Shown here: positions 21,179 to 32,868 of the stretch, one piece after another
Layout of the letters: each line of letters begins with the position of its first letter
Numbering within the stretch: the stretch's first letter is position 1
NCBI GenBank assembly: GCA_020466095.1
Contig: CM035808.1
Location: 50,728,485 to 50,792,484 of the forward strand
Length of the DNA: 64,000 nucleotides
Source of the DNA: Chlorops oryzae
Taxonomy: Eukaryota > Arthropoda > Insecta > Diptera > Chloropidae
Direction: 5' to 3'
Made by a program: the position numbers and the translations under genes
Notes under the pieces: generated by a model
Told to the model about the DNA's origin: nothing
Seen by the model: the letters and a program-made list of their open reading frames with translations, nothing else
Database searches by the model: none

Positions 21179-23300
21179 TTTTTCCGATTTGTTAATAACT
21201 CTAAGTCCAAACCAACAGACAGCTCATTAAAATGGCTAACTACAGCTAAATTATCGAATGCTCATCAAAAACTAGTGAAAAATGCCCAAACAGAAGCATT
21301 CTCAGTTGAAAGTCACCTGATTTCTGATGGCAAGCAACTACCGAACAAACACAAATTGTCATCACTCGCTCCTTTTGTAGATGGGAATGGTGTATTTCGT
21401 GTTGGCGGCAGAATCGAGAATGCTTATATTCCATACCACCAAAAGCATCCAGTTATCCTTGATCGAAATTACTATTTGACTGAACTTATGGTTAAAGACA
21501 TTCACATTAAAGGGCTGCAAAAATATATTTAAAACGGCTTTCAATGCATTTGTTGAAATTCAAATAAAAATATTTCTTGAACTTAATTTTTCAAATCAAG
21601 TAGCAATATGTATACAAAATTTGATTTGAAATCTAGTAATGGCAACTCAAATATTCAGCCCTATTATGATTGTCGACTACTGATAGAGAATCGAAAAAAT
21701 TCTATCTTCGACAAAAAATTTTAGTTTTCCACATACTTGAAAATGAAAAATTTTAGTCGACGATAGAACTTTTTCGATTCTCTATCAGTAGTCGACAATC
21801 ATAATAGGGGTGATTGTGAAATTTTCTTTCCTTGTATTTACAAAAACCTTGCATAACAAATTAATAGATATTTTCGATACAAGTGTCGAAATTAAGCTTT
21901 TTTTTTTGCACGTAAATGTTGTAAAACGAGGCGCAGCCGTCTTTTTTATTTATTTGAAAGAATATTTTTAAGTATATGCTTTCACTTTTTTGTTCTTTGT
22001 AAAGAATGATAACATTTGAAGTATTTGTTTTACGAAGTAAAAAAGTTTCTTCTTTTTTGTTTTAAAAATCATGACTGACTTTGATTTGATGCTATAAGAA
22101 GTTACATATTATTTGTTCTATAAAATCCAATAGAAAGCATTCACTGTTTGAAATTCTAAATCATTTGAATTTCAGTGTGCTCTTCATAGTGTACACTAAA
22201 GTCCAATGCATTTGTGCAGCTCTTTAATTAACATTCGAAGCCTTTACGCAGTAAGTCGTCACCTTCAATACTTACTTGCGTTGAAATATTGGATTCCAAA
22301 TGTATCACACCTTATTATAAGAGTAATCTATAAATGTACTAAGTGCATCCGTTATAGAGACAGATCATGTAAACAACAAATGGGAAGTATTGCTTGGTAT
22401 CGATTTGAAACTGTTGCAGCATTCATAAATACAGGAATAGACTTTGCTGGCCCAGTTCAAATCAGATCGTGGAATGGTAGAGGAAGAAAACTCTATAAAT
22501 GCTGGATAGCAATTTGTGTGTGTTTAACAACAAAGGCCATGCACCTGGAATTGGTGATTGAGCTCTCAACTGCAGCATTTTTAGCTACAATTCGTAGAAT
22601 TGTAGCAAGAAGACGAAAACCATTGCATATAAACACACGAATTTTGTAGGATGCAACCAACATTTGAGAGTGCTGATACAATTTCTTTCTTAATCCTACA
22701 CGCAGAAACAAATCACAATCCATCCGACCCACATTTTGTGGGAAGGTTCTAAGCAGGGGTAAAGTCAGTAAAATTTCATTTTAAAACGGTACTCCAAGAC
22801 TCAACTAAAACATTTTGAGAAATGTACGGTGCACATTATGCCAAATATGCTTGAATTCAAGACCAGTGTGCTTGAAATTTTCTTTAAATGTTGATCCTTT
22901 GACACTTGCTCATTTTTTAATGTTTCGATCAATGCACGAAATTACTGATGAGAAATTGACACAGATTCCAACTAATCGCTTATCTCACTGGCAATACTTG
23001 CAGCATTTGGTTCGGCAGTTTTGGCGAAAGTCGTTTAGCGAATATATCACGCAGCTCCAACAGCGTCTAAAGTGGACTAAACGCTCTCAAAATGTAAATA
23101 ATGACGACATGGTGTTGGTAAAGGAATACAATTTTCCGCCAGCTCAGTGGAGAATAGGTAGAGGCCTTATAGTAGACCTAGGATCAGACGGCCTGGAAAG
23201 ATTCATATCAATTAAAACAGCAAAGGAAATAGTCAAGCGTCCCATTGTCAAGCTCAGCCCACTGTATATTGAAATTTAAAAGGCGGATCCCTTCAAGGGG
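21179..23300 (+). pseudogene. BEL/Pao element: integrase end
   Basis: Blocks such as SSLAPFVDGNGVFRVGGRI and HPVILDRNYYLTELMVKDIH (zinc-binding region before the integrase core), CTKCIRYR, then FINTGIDFAGPV (first catalytic Asp) and CLTTKAMHLELV, are diagnostic of BEL/Pao integrase. After a non-coding insert and several stops, the C-terminal domain returns (LTQIPTNRLSHWQYLQHLVR, DMVLVKEYNFPPAQWRIGR) and ends at a stop at 23277-23279. The element is broken at 21537-22200 and 22650-22815. A polypurine-like AAGGGGGCGG at about 23295 precedes a possible LTR. Confidence 0.85.
21659..21809. mobile_element. 151-bp hairpin element
   Basis: CCCTATTATGATTGTCGACT is mirrored by AGTCGACAATCATAATAGGG. 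The arms pair nearly perfectly for about 60 bp with a short loop. It lies within the gap in the BEL/Pao integrase region. Confidence 0.85.
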
Positions 23301-23307
23301 GCGGTTT

Positions 23308-23530
23308 GTTCAGTGCAAATGTGGCTTTTAATCGTATAGTGCAAGCATGCCTTTGCATTTCCATTCAGTACCAGATACCAATTTCAAATGTTATGTATAC
23401 ACGAGAAAGAGGTCACTAGGAATTTTAAGAAAGAAAAGATGGATGCGAAGCGCATCTCTTATAAATTATTAATTACGCAAAAGACACTCGTTTTTGATAA
23501 ACTACAGTCCACGGAATAAGAAGACTAAAG
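23308..23530 (+). other. possible BEL/Pao 3' LTR remnant
   Basis: After the polypurine-like tract the sequence begins TGTTCAGTGCAAATGTGGC, the expected TG start of an LTR. No second copy is present to confirm it, and its right end is not visible before the Jockey piece begins. Confidence 0.4.
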
Positions 23531-24235
23531 TGAGCCTTTTTCAACAGTGATAATAGAGTAGTTCTCTGGATTTCTGGGCTGTATTGTAACCTCGTTATTG
23601 GCGAGAATTTTTAGGTCGTATTCATCAGGGGCTATTTCATTCAGAAGCTGTCTCAGTGGTTGTATATTGCCTAAACCTGCAACAAATATTGGAGGAGGCT
23701 TCGGGATAACTTTTTCTTCTCTGGGCTCATTTGGATTTTCTGATAAATTGGCGTCAGCATCTAGCTCGTGAAATCAGTAATTATCACAGTTTTTTTTTTA
23801 TTGTTTTTTTATTTTTTATTTTTTTTTTTTTGTGTGATTGGATTTTTTGGATCACCATGTGGACTCTTTTAGTAAAGTTTACCACTTTCCATTCTTGTTG
23901 GGTTGTCGCTTCTCCTTCCATTTGGGTGTTGGTTAACTTTATTTTTTCGCTGCTTAACGATTGGGAGTCGCTGGCGTCATTAACAGTATTCTTCCATGTA
24001 TTTTTGAGGCTGAAATCCGTATTCACTTTTGCATTTGTTGTTGAATTGGGGAGAGGATTAGTTTTTACGTTCGAGCAGAGTTCACTAGTAGAGTTGGAGC
24101 GTTGACTCGGGATGTGGCTTCTCAATATTGAAGTTTGATCACCTGGTGAGCGATTCAAATGGCTTGAATTTAACTGCTTTGGCGTAGTATCGCAATCTGG
24201 TGGGGGGTAGTGGTGGTGGCGAACGGCCAATGGGC
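23530..24235 (-). pseudogene. Jockey-clade ORF1 fragment
   Basis: The - strand from 24230 gives a polar, Asn/Ser-rich N-terminal region and then, after a low-complexity T-tract (23790-23830), a segment IFVAGLGNIQPLRQLLNEIA followed by YDLKILANNEVTIQPRNPE. This is the RNA-recognition-like middle domain of Jockey/TART-type gag (ORF1). The zinc knuckles that should follow are missing. The 5' side is interrupted near 24485 by the composite hAT-type element. Confidence 0.7.
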
Positions 24236-24492
24236 ATAGTGAAGTCTGGTAGCGCTGCTGACAGCTGTTTTACACCTGCTACCAGCTTTCCCTTTTGCAG
24301 AAATAATTGAGGAGCAGTAAGCAGGACAAACCAATCTGCAATTTTCTTAAAAACTTCTCGGATTTTTACCTGGAGAAATATCCAGTATTTGACGCCAAAA
24401 CGCTGCGTTTAGACACTGGACGAAACGCCAAACACACTGCGTAAGTTCAACAATACTTATTAACTATCCTTTTGAATATAGATACTTTGCGT

Positions 24493-25396
24493 TAGGGTTC
24501 TAAAAAAACATTCAAATTTTCGATTTAATCGATTTTTTTTTTGGCTTTGGGTCGATTTTTTACCATCGATTATATTTTTTTCGATTTTATATAAAATCGA
24601 TTTTTTCTTTCGATGTTACATTTTTTGGAAACTCTCTCGCAACTCTTTAAAATATAAGCAAAACCATCTCAAAAAATTGGAAAAAAAAATACAGAAATTG
24701 ACGGTCAGTTCTTCTGAATGCATATCCAAAATAGAAAAGAACTATAATTGAATATCATTAATTGACTAGTGTTAGGTTAGGTTAGGTTAGGGTGGCTGCT
24801 CCTTTTAAGGGGACACACTTTGGCAGAATACTGGCCCGTTGTGATACCACGGGGGAAGGCATGCCTCCCTAGATACCCGTTTGGTGGAGCCAATTGGACT
24901 CATTTATGAAACGTCCCATGTCTTTTACTCAAACAGATGATAGCCCGGTGAGAGAGGAGAAGAAGAAGGATCCGAGCAGCCTGGATCTTCTCCTGGCCAG
25001 ACCCGGGCAGTGATACATGAGGTGGCTCACTGATTCTTCTTCCTCCTCCGATCTGCAACTTCAGGTGTAAAAGACCTGAATAATTGATTGACTGCTTTTA
25101 CATTAGGTCAATCTTCCTCATCGATTCTTTGGAAATTCTCGTTTGTAGTTGCGTTGAATGTACTTTCTAAGAGTATACGTAGGCAAAAAGTTTTTAGTTC
25201 GTTATCTGTTTTGATAAAATATTAGTTTAATAAACTTCAGAAAACGAAAAATTGGCATTATAAATATGTTTGGAAAAATTAAAAATTAATCGATTTAATC
25301 GATTTTTTGTTTCAATTAATCATCCAACATCGATTTATAATTATGCAGGTCTTCTATTAATCGAAAATCGATTTTTTCTTAAATTTTACAACTCTA
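24493..25396 (-). mobile_element. composite hAT-type element, copy 2
   Basis: Inverted copy of the element at 16772-17676, 904 bp. The ends are TAGGGTTCTAAAA and TTTTACAACTCTA, and the 8-bp duplication here is CTTTGCGT (24485-24492 and 25397-25404). It carries the same internal LOA 3' end (24772-25070 in reverse, with a GGTTAGGTTAGG tail). Different flanks with the same internal insert show that the composite was mobilised as a unit. Confidence 0.92.
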
Positions 25397-26109
<713 letters not shown>

Positions 26110-26223
26110 TAATTATTTATTACATACCCATATCCCAAAGCTATGCACATGTTATAAATCCAAAAAAATCAAAAAAATCCATGAACAACCATCGAAAGAA
26201 CGTGCATGGTTTTGTCGACGACG

Positions 26224-27424
26224 CACAGTGGGGCCGCTCCATATATTTTTTGGAAAAAAATAGAAGGAGTGGTCATAGAGCATTGAAATTTTGCAGAAAC
26301 ACTTCTGTAGGCTTAAATAAGATATTTTGAAAAAATCTAGGAAATCCGCCCACTGCCGCGCCCACCTCCCATATAAGTGCACAAGTCAAAACTTTTGTTT
26401 TCAGACCTAGGGACTTGAAAGTCGGGACACTTCTTAATTGAGTTCTCCTTAAAAAAGAAAGCTAAAAATACGGCTGCCACGCCTACTTTGGGTTTATCGC
26501 CCATCGAAAGTTGCAGATTTTACATGTTGCATTATATGGAATTTTCACATAAATTACAGAATTTTATTTTTTTTCAAAAGCTTAAACATTGCTTGTCTCC
26601 ATTCAAAAAAAGATAATACCCTCAACAGCCTTCCGCGAACGATATTAGCCTTCGAAATCACCGAAAATATCTCACAAATGCATTCCGCTTTTCTAGTAAA
26701 GCATGCCAAGTCAAAGTGTCTCATAGAAAGATATTGTAGTTAAATGTGTTTTTTTTTTTACATTTAAATGTCATTAAATTTCGTTACGCCTACATATTCG
26801 TAAACAAAAATAATGTTTCATTTATAAATCGTTCCATGTTTTCATTACGTAAGACCTAAAAGTATGCCCCATTTTTTGTCTTATTGAGCATTTGTATGAA
26901 ATATTGCTGTAACTTTTGAAATTCAAATCGATGTTACTTACAGAAAAGGTATTAGAAGGTGAATTTTTTTTAGCTTAAATTGAAAGTATAGACTCGTACC
27001 TTTCATTTTTATATAGTAAGAGGGCTAAGCAAGGCAAAGCACATAAAGTTTTTTTCCAACAAAAAATGAGAAGTTGATATTTTTTATTCTAATTTCTAGC
27101 AAATTATAATAATTATTCTACTTTTCCAATTTTAATAATTTTTTTTAACATGAAAGAGTAATTGCTATATTTCCACAAAAAAAAAATAAAACAAAGGCAA
27201 TAGCTTTGGATTTTCACATAAAAAATGTTCTCTATTTGGACTAAAATTTTCATCTGAAATTTATTGAATAACATTCCCTTGACTTTTGGTCGTTTTTTTT
27301 TTTTAATAAAAAAATTCAATTTTTATAAAAAATAATGTCCAAATCCTCATATCCGAACATTTGTTTAAAATTTTGAAATTCAAAAATTGAAAAATCCTAT
27401 TTTTTCCACCGATGCCCCACTATG
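26224..27424. mobile_element. Transib-like element with RSS-like ends
   Basis: The left end reads CACAGTGGGGC and the right end GCCCCACTATG. A 5-bp CGACG direct repeat flanks it at 26219-26223 and 27425-27429. Length is 1201 bp. Transib elements make 5-bp GC-rich duplications and have ends resembling the RAG recombination signal heptamer CACAGTG. The heptamer is exact on the left and CATAGTG on the right. A-rich nonamer-like blocks follow after 23 bp on the left and 12 bp on the right. The interior is non-coding (A/T-rich, with short GCCGCGCCCACC blocks). It lies in the large SMC3 intron. Confidence 0.75.
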
Positions 27425-27484
27425 CGACGTGTCTTGCGTGCGACCTTAAACAAATTTCAGGGAAGGGGTGTGTCCATCCCTGTC

Positions 27485-27566
27485 GGGGGTCGGTGGATAG
27501 TTTGAGCGCCTTACGCTACGAAGTGCTCGAGTTCGAATCCCCGCTCGGAAGCGCCATTCTTTTTTA
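27485..27566 (+). other. tRNA-like SINE head
   Basis: GTGGATAGTTTGAG resembles an A-box and GAGTTCGAATCCC contains a perfect B-box. GAGC and GCTC can pair around the middle loop. A T-run (27559-27565) follows. No tRNA cloverleaf is complete. Probably a tRNA-derived SINE. Confidence 0.5.
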
Positions 27567-27703
27567 AATATTGAGATAATATTTAAAAAGCTTACCGGCT
27601 TTCAACAAAATTTTTTTTGCGAACAAATAGAAAAGAAGGTTTCATATATTAATAAATTTTTTAAAGTGCTGTTGCATGAAGTTGTGACAGCATTGGAGTA
27701 AAG

Positions 27704-27896
27704 CAGTGCTTGCCAGCACGACCACTAGCACAATTTCTCTCATTCTTCACATGTATGTGTGCTTATTCATTGCCGCTGCCGAACTGATTGAGTTCTCTCG
27801 CTAACACAGACGCTGTGTGCGAGAAACAACAACAAAGAAACAACAAAGCCGCAATACTCAGCTTTGTATGAAAGAGTATTACGCTGGCAAGCACTG
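27704..27896. mobile_element. 193-bp hAT MITE, copy 1
   Basis: Inverted ends CAGTGCTTGCCAGC (left) and GCTGGCAAGCACTG (right), with the 8-bp duplication GAGTAAAG at 27696-27703 and 27897-27904. Second copy, same length, at 58881-59073. CAGNG-type ends and an 8-bp duplication define hAT. Confidence 0.95.
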
Positions 27897-28156
27897 GAGT
27901 AAAGCCATGACAAGTGATATTCGAAAATTCCGTCAAATCACGGATTTTCAAAATACAAGATATTTTTTCTAAAGTGTATATCGTGCCTATGTTTCAGTAT
28001 TAATATTTCGTGAAAATTTCATTTTTTGCTTATGTTATTAACAAATGAAATTTTTAATTTTTTTTTTAAGATTAAATATAAAAATTTTTCTCCCAAACTA
28101 CAAATGTAGCCATTAATTTGGCTTTACCTTTGTTTACAAAGAAAAATCTTAAAACT

Positions 28157-28415
28157 ATATATCGAGCCGTAACCGCCAAATTGACGTAAGTGACAAAAAA
28201 CAAATTTTACAGGAGAACGTTTTTTCTGAGCTTGTTTGCATTGACTGGCATACAAATTATAAAACTTATAGTGCAATATCTCCGTTAATATTGAGCATAT
28301 CTTCGTAATATTTTACTAGGTGATGAGTTTCAGGAATTAGAACATATTTTCATCAAAAAGTCAATTTCGGAAAAAATGTCACTTACGTCAATTTGGCGGT
28401 TATGGCTCGATATAT
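28157..28415. mobile_element. 259-bp MITE
   Basis: The left arm ATCGAGCCGTAACCGCCAAA continues into TTGACGTAAGTGAC; the right arm is its mirror with one or two changes. Both tips are TATAT-rich, so the duplication (perhaps TA) is ambiguous. Confidence 0.8.
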
Positions 28416-29182
28416 GAACTACTACGTGAAAACTTTTGTAAAAAATCAAAACATCGATAGGTCGAGTCAATAGAAACTTTTCTTGTTTTCAGACAAAACT
28501 CTCTTAGTGGTACCGTTTACGAGCCATACCACTTCAAAAAAAGTTTATTTTTCTATGAAATTTCTAGTATACTTTAATTTTAAACAAAAAATATGGCCGT
28601 GGGGCCATATTGTGACGAGGGGTCATTTCGTTTCCGGCTGCGATTTACGAAACGGAGTACCCAGGCCGGTCCTCGCACCCATCTCGAGCTCGGCAAGAAG
28701 TCTATGTTTTTTAAGAAACTAGTGGCTTCATCGGCTACATTCTCATTCTTCGGAAGCCATTTCCAGTTCTCGACTTCCGTCAACGCTAAAATTTCTGCCA
28801 TTCGGTGTGCTACGTATGGTTTGTATCGGAGATGCTTGCTAGCGATCCATTTCAGAGCAGTCTTCGAGTCGCTCTATATAAAGCATTTATTCGGCGTGAA
28901 TTCATGGCTTTCTAAAATGTTCTGTTTGAGTCGCGTGCCGAGTACGGCGGCTTGCAGCTCCAGGCGAGGAGCTGAGATTAATTTCATAAGAGCGCAATTC
29001 GTTCTGGAAGCTATGAAGCTTACGTTTATGCTCCCATTGGCACTTACATATCTCCAGTAAGCTACTGCAGCAAACGCATTTTCGCTAGCATCCACGAAGA
29101 CATGGAGTTCAATGTTCTTTGGCATGTCATACGGAAAATAACACATCGCGATGTGAAAATCAGAAATTTTATTCATCTAGAG

Positions 29183-29904
29183 CAGGGGTGTTGCGAATAT
29201 TCGCATCCGCAAGTGCGTAGCTTCCGCACGAATTTTAACATCCGCATCCGCATTCATCGATGCGGAGCTCATGCGGATGTACGTGTGCCACAGTTTTTAT
29301 AAAAACAGTTGATTTTGACTCGGCATTCACACGTATGAAAACATGTTTTGAAACAATTTGTAAGTAGAAAAAGGCATGCGAAGAAAAGAAAGGGTTATAT
29401 TTTTAATATTCCAAAACAATGATTGCTTCTCTTTTTTTCTCATGTATTGAAATGGGATGTATTCCAGGCATGTGTTATATGTGTGAGCGCCGTGCAAGAA
29501 AACAGAAAGAGACAAAATGTATTACTTTATTTATGAACCTCAAAGAAGTCGCCTCGAACCTGAAAAGGCAGCTAAGTTAGTTTTTATCAAACATTCCGCG
29601 CCAATTTTTAACTTTAACTATTGAACATAATATAGCTTAACTGAGACTAATGTATAATACGAGAATGTATATATGTATTGATGTATATATGTATTGATGT
29701 ATATATGTATTGATGTATATATGTATTGATGTATATATGTATATATATATATTTTATATCAAATTACTTCCATTATATGTTGTTTTCATAAAAATTTCAT
29801 TTCGTAGTAACAACCATATCCGCATCCGCGGATGTGAGTTTTTAAAATCCGCATCCGCATCTGCATCCGCGGATTTCACAAAAACCACATTCGTGACACC
29901 CCTG
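29183..29904. mobile_element. 722-bp hAT non-autonomous element
   Basis: Ends are CAGGGGTGTTGCGAAT and ATTCGTGACACCCCTG. The flanks ATCTAGAG (29175-29182) and ATCTGGAG (29905-29912) are an 8-bp duplication with one change. Near both ends GCATCCGC/GCGGATGC motifs are repeated many times, as in hAT subterminal binding sites. Inserted in the BEL/Pao RNase H region. Confidence 0.88.
29660..29755 (+). repeat. 16-bp AT minisatellite
   Basis: TATATATGTATTGATG is repeated about four times and then decays into TA dinucleotides. It lies inside the hAT element at 29183-29904. Confidence 0.9.
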
Positions 29905-31575
29905 ATCTGGAGCATTCCACAGAAAATGATACTTTTGTCCCGTAAAAACAAACAAAAACTAATATAATTACTCAAAAATTTTCGAAAGGCCAACTTATTT
30001 CCTGTCAAGTATCTTAATATGAGTACATTCAAATAATCTTTTCATCCAAATAAACACTTAAACATAAACAACATCATGAATATTATTTGTCCCGTACGTG
30101 GAAGGCTCAATCTGCGTTTTCCAGTGCATCCAGAAGTCGGCTAGTTCATCAGGTATCTCCTCGTCCCATCGACAGTCTCGACGCCAGACTTTTCGCAGGA
30201 TGGGCTGCCCTCCAATGGTGAACATGCTCAGAAATTCGAGGGGGTCGAACGTGGACATCACTATGCTTTGTGAAACTTTATATGTAACTTGAGTGTGTCG
30301 GAACGACTATCCCAGTGTATGCCCAACTCCTTTTCGAAAGTCTCATTTGCTAGCATTTCTTTAAGTGCGTCACACCCATCCAAGGCTGTACGAACTTTGG
30401 TCGAATTAGATATAAAGCCTCTCAATCCAAAGCCGCCATCTTTAAGGATGATCCGCACATCCTTGAAAACGCTTATCGCTTCATTTCCGCTGTAGATGCT
30501 ATCCACGAAAGTCGTCGATATAGTGGTGCTTGATGATAACTTCGATCGCTCTGGGTTTGTTTAGTGCATGCTCGTAAGCGTTCAACTTGAGTATATGTCG
30601 GGCGGAACTTGGCGAACAGGCGACACCGACTGTCATAACTCTCATCTCGTACTAGTCCGGGTCTCTATGTTGTTCGCAATCCCTCCATAGGAAGCGCTGG
30701 CTAGCACTGTCTTGACGTATGAGTATTTGGTGGTACATATCTCTAATGGCCGCACAGACTGCTATTTTGCCACGGCGAAAATTGAATAAAAAATTTGGAA
30801 AGAGCTCTATGTCTTGTGGTCCTTTAAGCAAGTGACAATTAAGAGAATTTCCGTAAACGCGGGCAGCAGCGTCAATGACAAGGCGTACTGTTTTGGATTT
30901 TTTCGGGTTTACTACTCCGAAGTGAGGTAGGTACCATTTCTTGTCACCTAGGCATGCGGTTTCCGTAGGCGAGCGCTTTGGAGCGTAGCCCTTTGTGACA
31001 TAGCTCGCTATTACGTCTTTATATGCGTTCGCAAATTTTTCGTCGCGCATCAATTTCCGCTCGATGCCGACCAAGCGGTTCAGGACCATGCCATAGCTAT
31101 CGGGAAGCACTATCTGATCCGAACACCATAATAGTCCCGTTTCGAAACGCTCTCCGACTCTCTTTGTTGACTCCTCGAGAATATTTTTAGCTCTTCCGTC
31201 GTCATGATATTCTAAGGCTGGAGTTTTGCGCATCCCCATACTCTCGATGTTAAAATATCGATCTACGAGCTGATGAAGGCTGTTGTCATTTTTCACTCTG
31301 TCGAAAACGTATGATGAAACGCTAGTGGATAATGATCGAGATAGACCATAGACGACCCAACCGAGTTTCGTATCACAGGCTATAGGACCAGATGCTAAGG
31401 GCTCTCCGGCGATCGTAGGCAGTCCAATGTTGACGTGGTCTAATCCTATAAGAAGGTGAGGCGTTACATAAGAGTATGGCTTGATGGGAGCATTAGACGA
31501 TTTAAAAGCAGATCGTTTATCGCGGTCTGATTCTTCATCGTTCCGTTCTCACCATACAAAGTCACAGGCAAAATA

Positions 31576-32866
31576 ACAGGTTGGCTGATAAGTCCCCGGT
31601 CTGACACATAGATGGCGTCGCTAGTATTAAATGCATATTATTTTTATATAGTGGCAACTTCAAATGATTCCTGTCAAAATTTGACGTCTGTAAGTCAATT
31701 AGTTTGTGAGATAGAGCGTCTTTTGTGAAGCAACTTTTGTTATTGTGAAAAAAATGGAAAAAAAGGAATTTCGTGTTTTGATAAAATACTGTTTTCTGAA
31801 GGGAAAAAATACAGTGGAAGCAAAAACTTGGCTTGATAATGAGTTTCCGGACTCTGCCCCAGGAAAATCAACAATAATTGATTGGTATGCAAAATTCAAG
31901 CGTGGTGAAATGAGCACGAAGGACGGTGAACGCAGTGGACGCCCGAAAGAGGTGGTTACCGCCGAAAACATCAAAAAATTCACAAAATGATTTTGAATGA
32001 CCGTAAAATGAAGTTGATCGAGATAGCAGAGGCCTTAAAGATATCAAAGGAACGTGTTGGTCATATCATTCATCAATATTTGGATATGAAAAAGCTCTGT
32101 GCAAAATGGGTGCCGCGTGAGCTCACATTTGACCAAAAACAACAACGTGTTGATGATTCTGAGCGGTGTTTGCAGCTGTTAACTCGCAATACACCCGAGT
32201 TTTTGCGTCGATATGTGACAATGGATGAAACATGGCTCTATCACTACACTCCTGAGTCCAATCGACAGTCGGCTGAGTGGATAGCGATCGGTGAACCGTC
32301 TCCGAAGCGTGGAAAGACTCAAAAGTCCGCTGGCAAAGTAATGGCCTCTGTTTTTTGGGATGGGCATGGAATAATTTTTATCGATTATCTTGAGAAGGGA
32401 AAAACCATCAACAGTGACTATTATATGTCGTTATTGGGGCGTTTGAAGGTCGAAATCGCGGCAAAACGGCCCCATATGAAGAAGAAAAAAGTGTTGTTCC
32501 ACCAAGACAACGCACCGTGCCACAAGTCATTGAGAACGATGGCAAAAATTCATGAATTAGGCTTCGAATTGCTTCCCCACCCACCGTATTCTCCAGATCT
32601 GGCCCCCAGCGACTTTTTCTTGTTCTCAGACCTCAAAAGGATGCTCGCAGGGAAAAAATTTGACTGCGATGAAGAGGTGATCGCCGAAACTGAGGCTTAT
32701 TTTGAGGCGAAACCGAAGGAGTACTACCAAAATGGTATCAAAAAATTGGAAGGTCTTTATAATCGTTGTATCGCTCTTGAAGGGAACTATGTTGAATAAT
32801 AAAAACGAATTTTGACAAAAAAATGTGTTTTTCTTTGTTAGACCGGGGACTTATCAGCCAACCTGT
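31576..32866 (+). mobile_element. Himar1-like mariner, copy 1
   Basis: Terminal inverted repeats start ACAGGTTGGCTGATAAGTCC, the sequence known for Himar1 of the irritans mariner subfamily. The element is 1291 bp, flanked by TA at 31574-31575 and 32867-32868. It is inserted in BEL/Pao sequence within the large SMC3 intron and encodes a nearly full transposase. Confidence 0.96.
31754..32799 (+). pseudogene. mariner (Himar1-like) transposase, one frameshift
   Basis: Begins at ATG 31754 with EKKEFRVLIKYCFLKGKNTV and the helix-turn-helix DNA-binding region, GRPKEVV linker, then the catalytic domain: Asp in VTMDETWLYH, Asp in LFHQDNAPCHKS, and Asp in YSPDLAPSDFFLF, giving the DD34D triad of mariner. 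It ends with CIALEGNYVE at a stop at 32797-32799. The length is one base short of 348 codons plus stop, which is the Himar1 size; the single break lies near 31970-31985 around the IKK/HK residues in an A-rich run. Otherwise the protein is nearly identical to Himar1 as I remember it, so the copy is young. Confidence 0.93.
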
Positions 32867-32868
32867 TA

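Larger units (their letters stand above)
28590..31574 (-). pseudogene. BEL/Pao element: protease-RT-RNase H part
   Basis: The - strand, read from 31560, contains protease-like sequence, then the RT region 31296-30652 (KRSPTETACLGDKKWYLPHF, TVRLVIDAAARVYGNSLN, IRDMYHQILI), a central part to 30058 (VWRRDCRWDEEIPDELADFW), and RNase H at 29176-28590 (LHVFVDASENAFAAVAYWR, SAPRLELQAAVLG, VENWKWLPKNENVADEAT). These blocks are typical of BEL/Pao. It is dead: several frame changes, an insert in RNase H (29183-29904), and a mariner insertion at 31576. Its gag part continues at 32869-34245. Confidence 0.9.

Noticed and set aside
23784..23835. Long T-tract as a Pol III terminator or intron polypyrimidine tract
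   Set aside because: It lies inside the Jockey ORF1 reading on the - strand as an A-rich lysine stretch, best seen as expansion of a simple repeat.
24772..24795. (GGTTA)n runs that look like the insect telomere repeat TTAGG (also near 17385 and 46772)
   Set aside because: Only 3-4 units, always attached to the same LOA-type 3' UTR, so they are the retrotransposon tail. True flies also lack telomerase-type telomeres.
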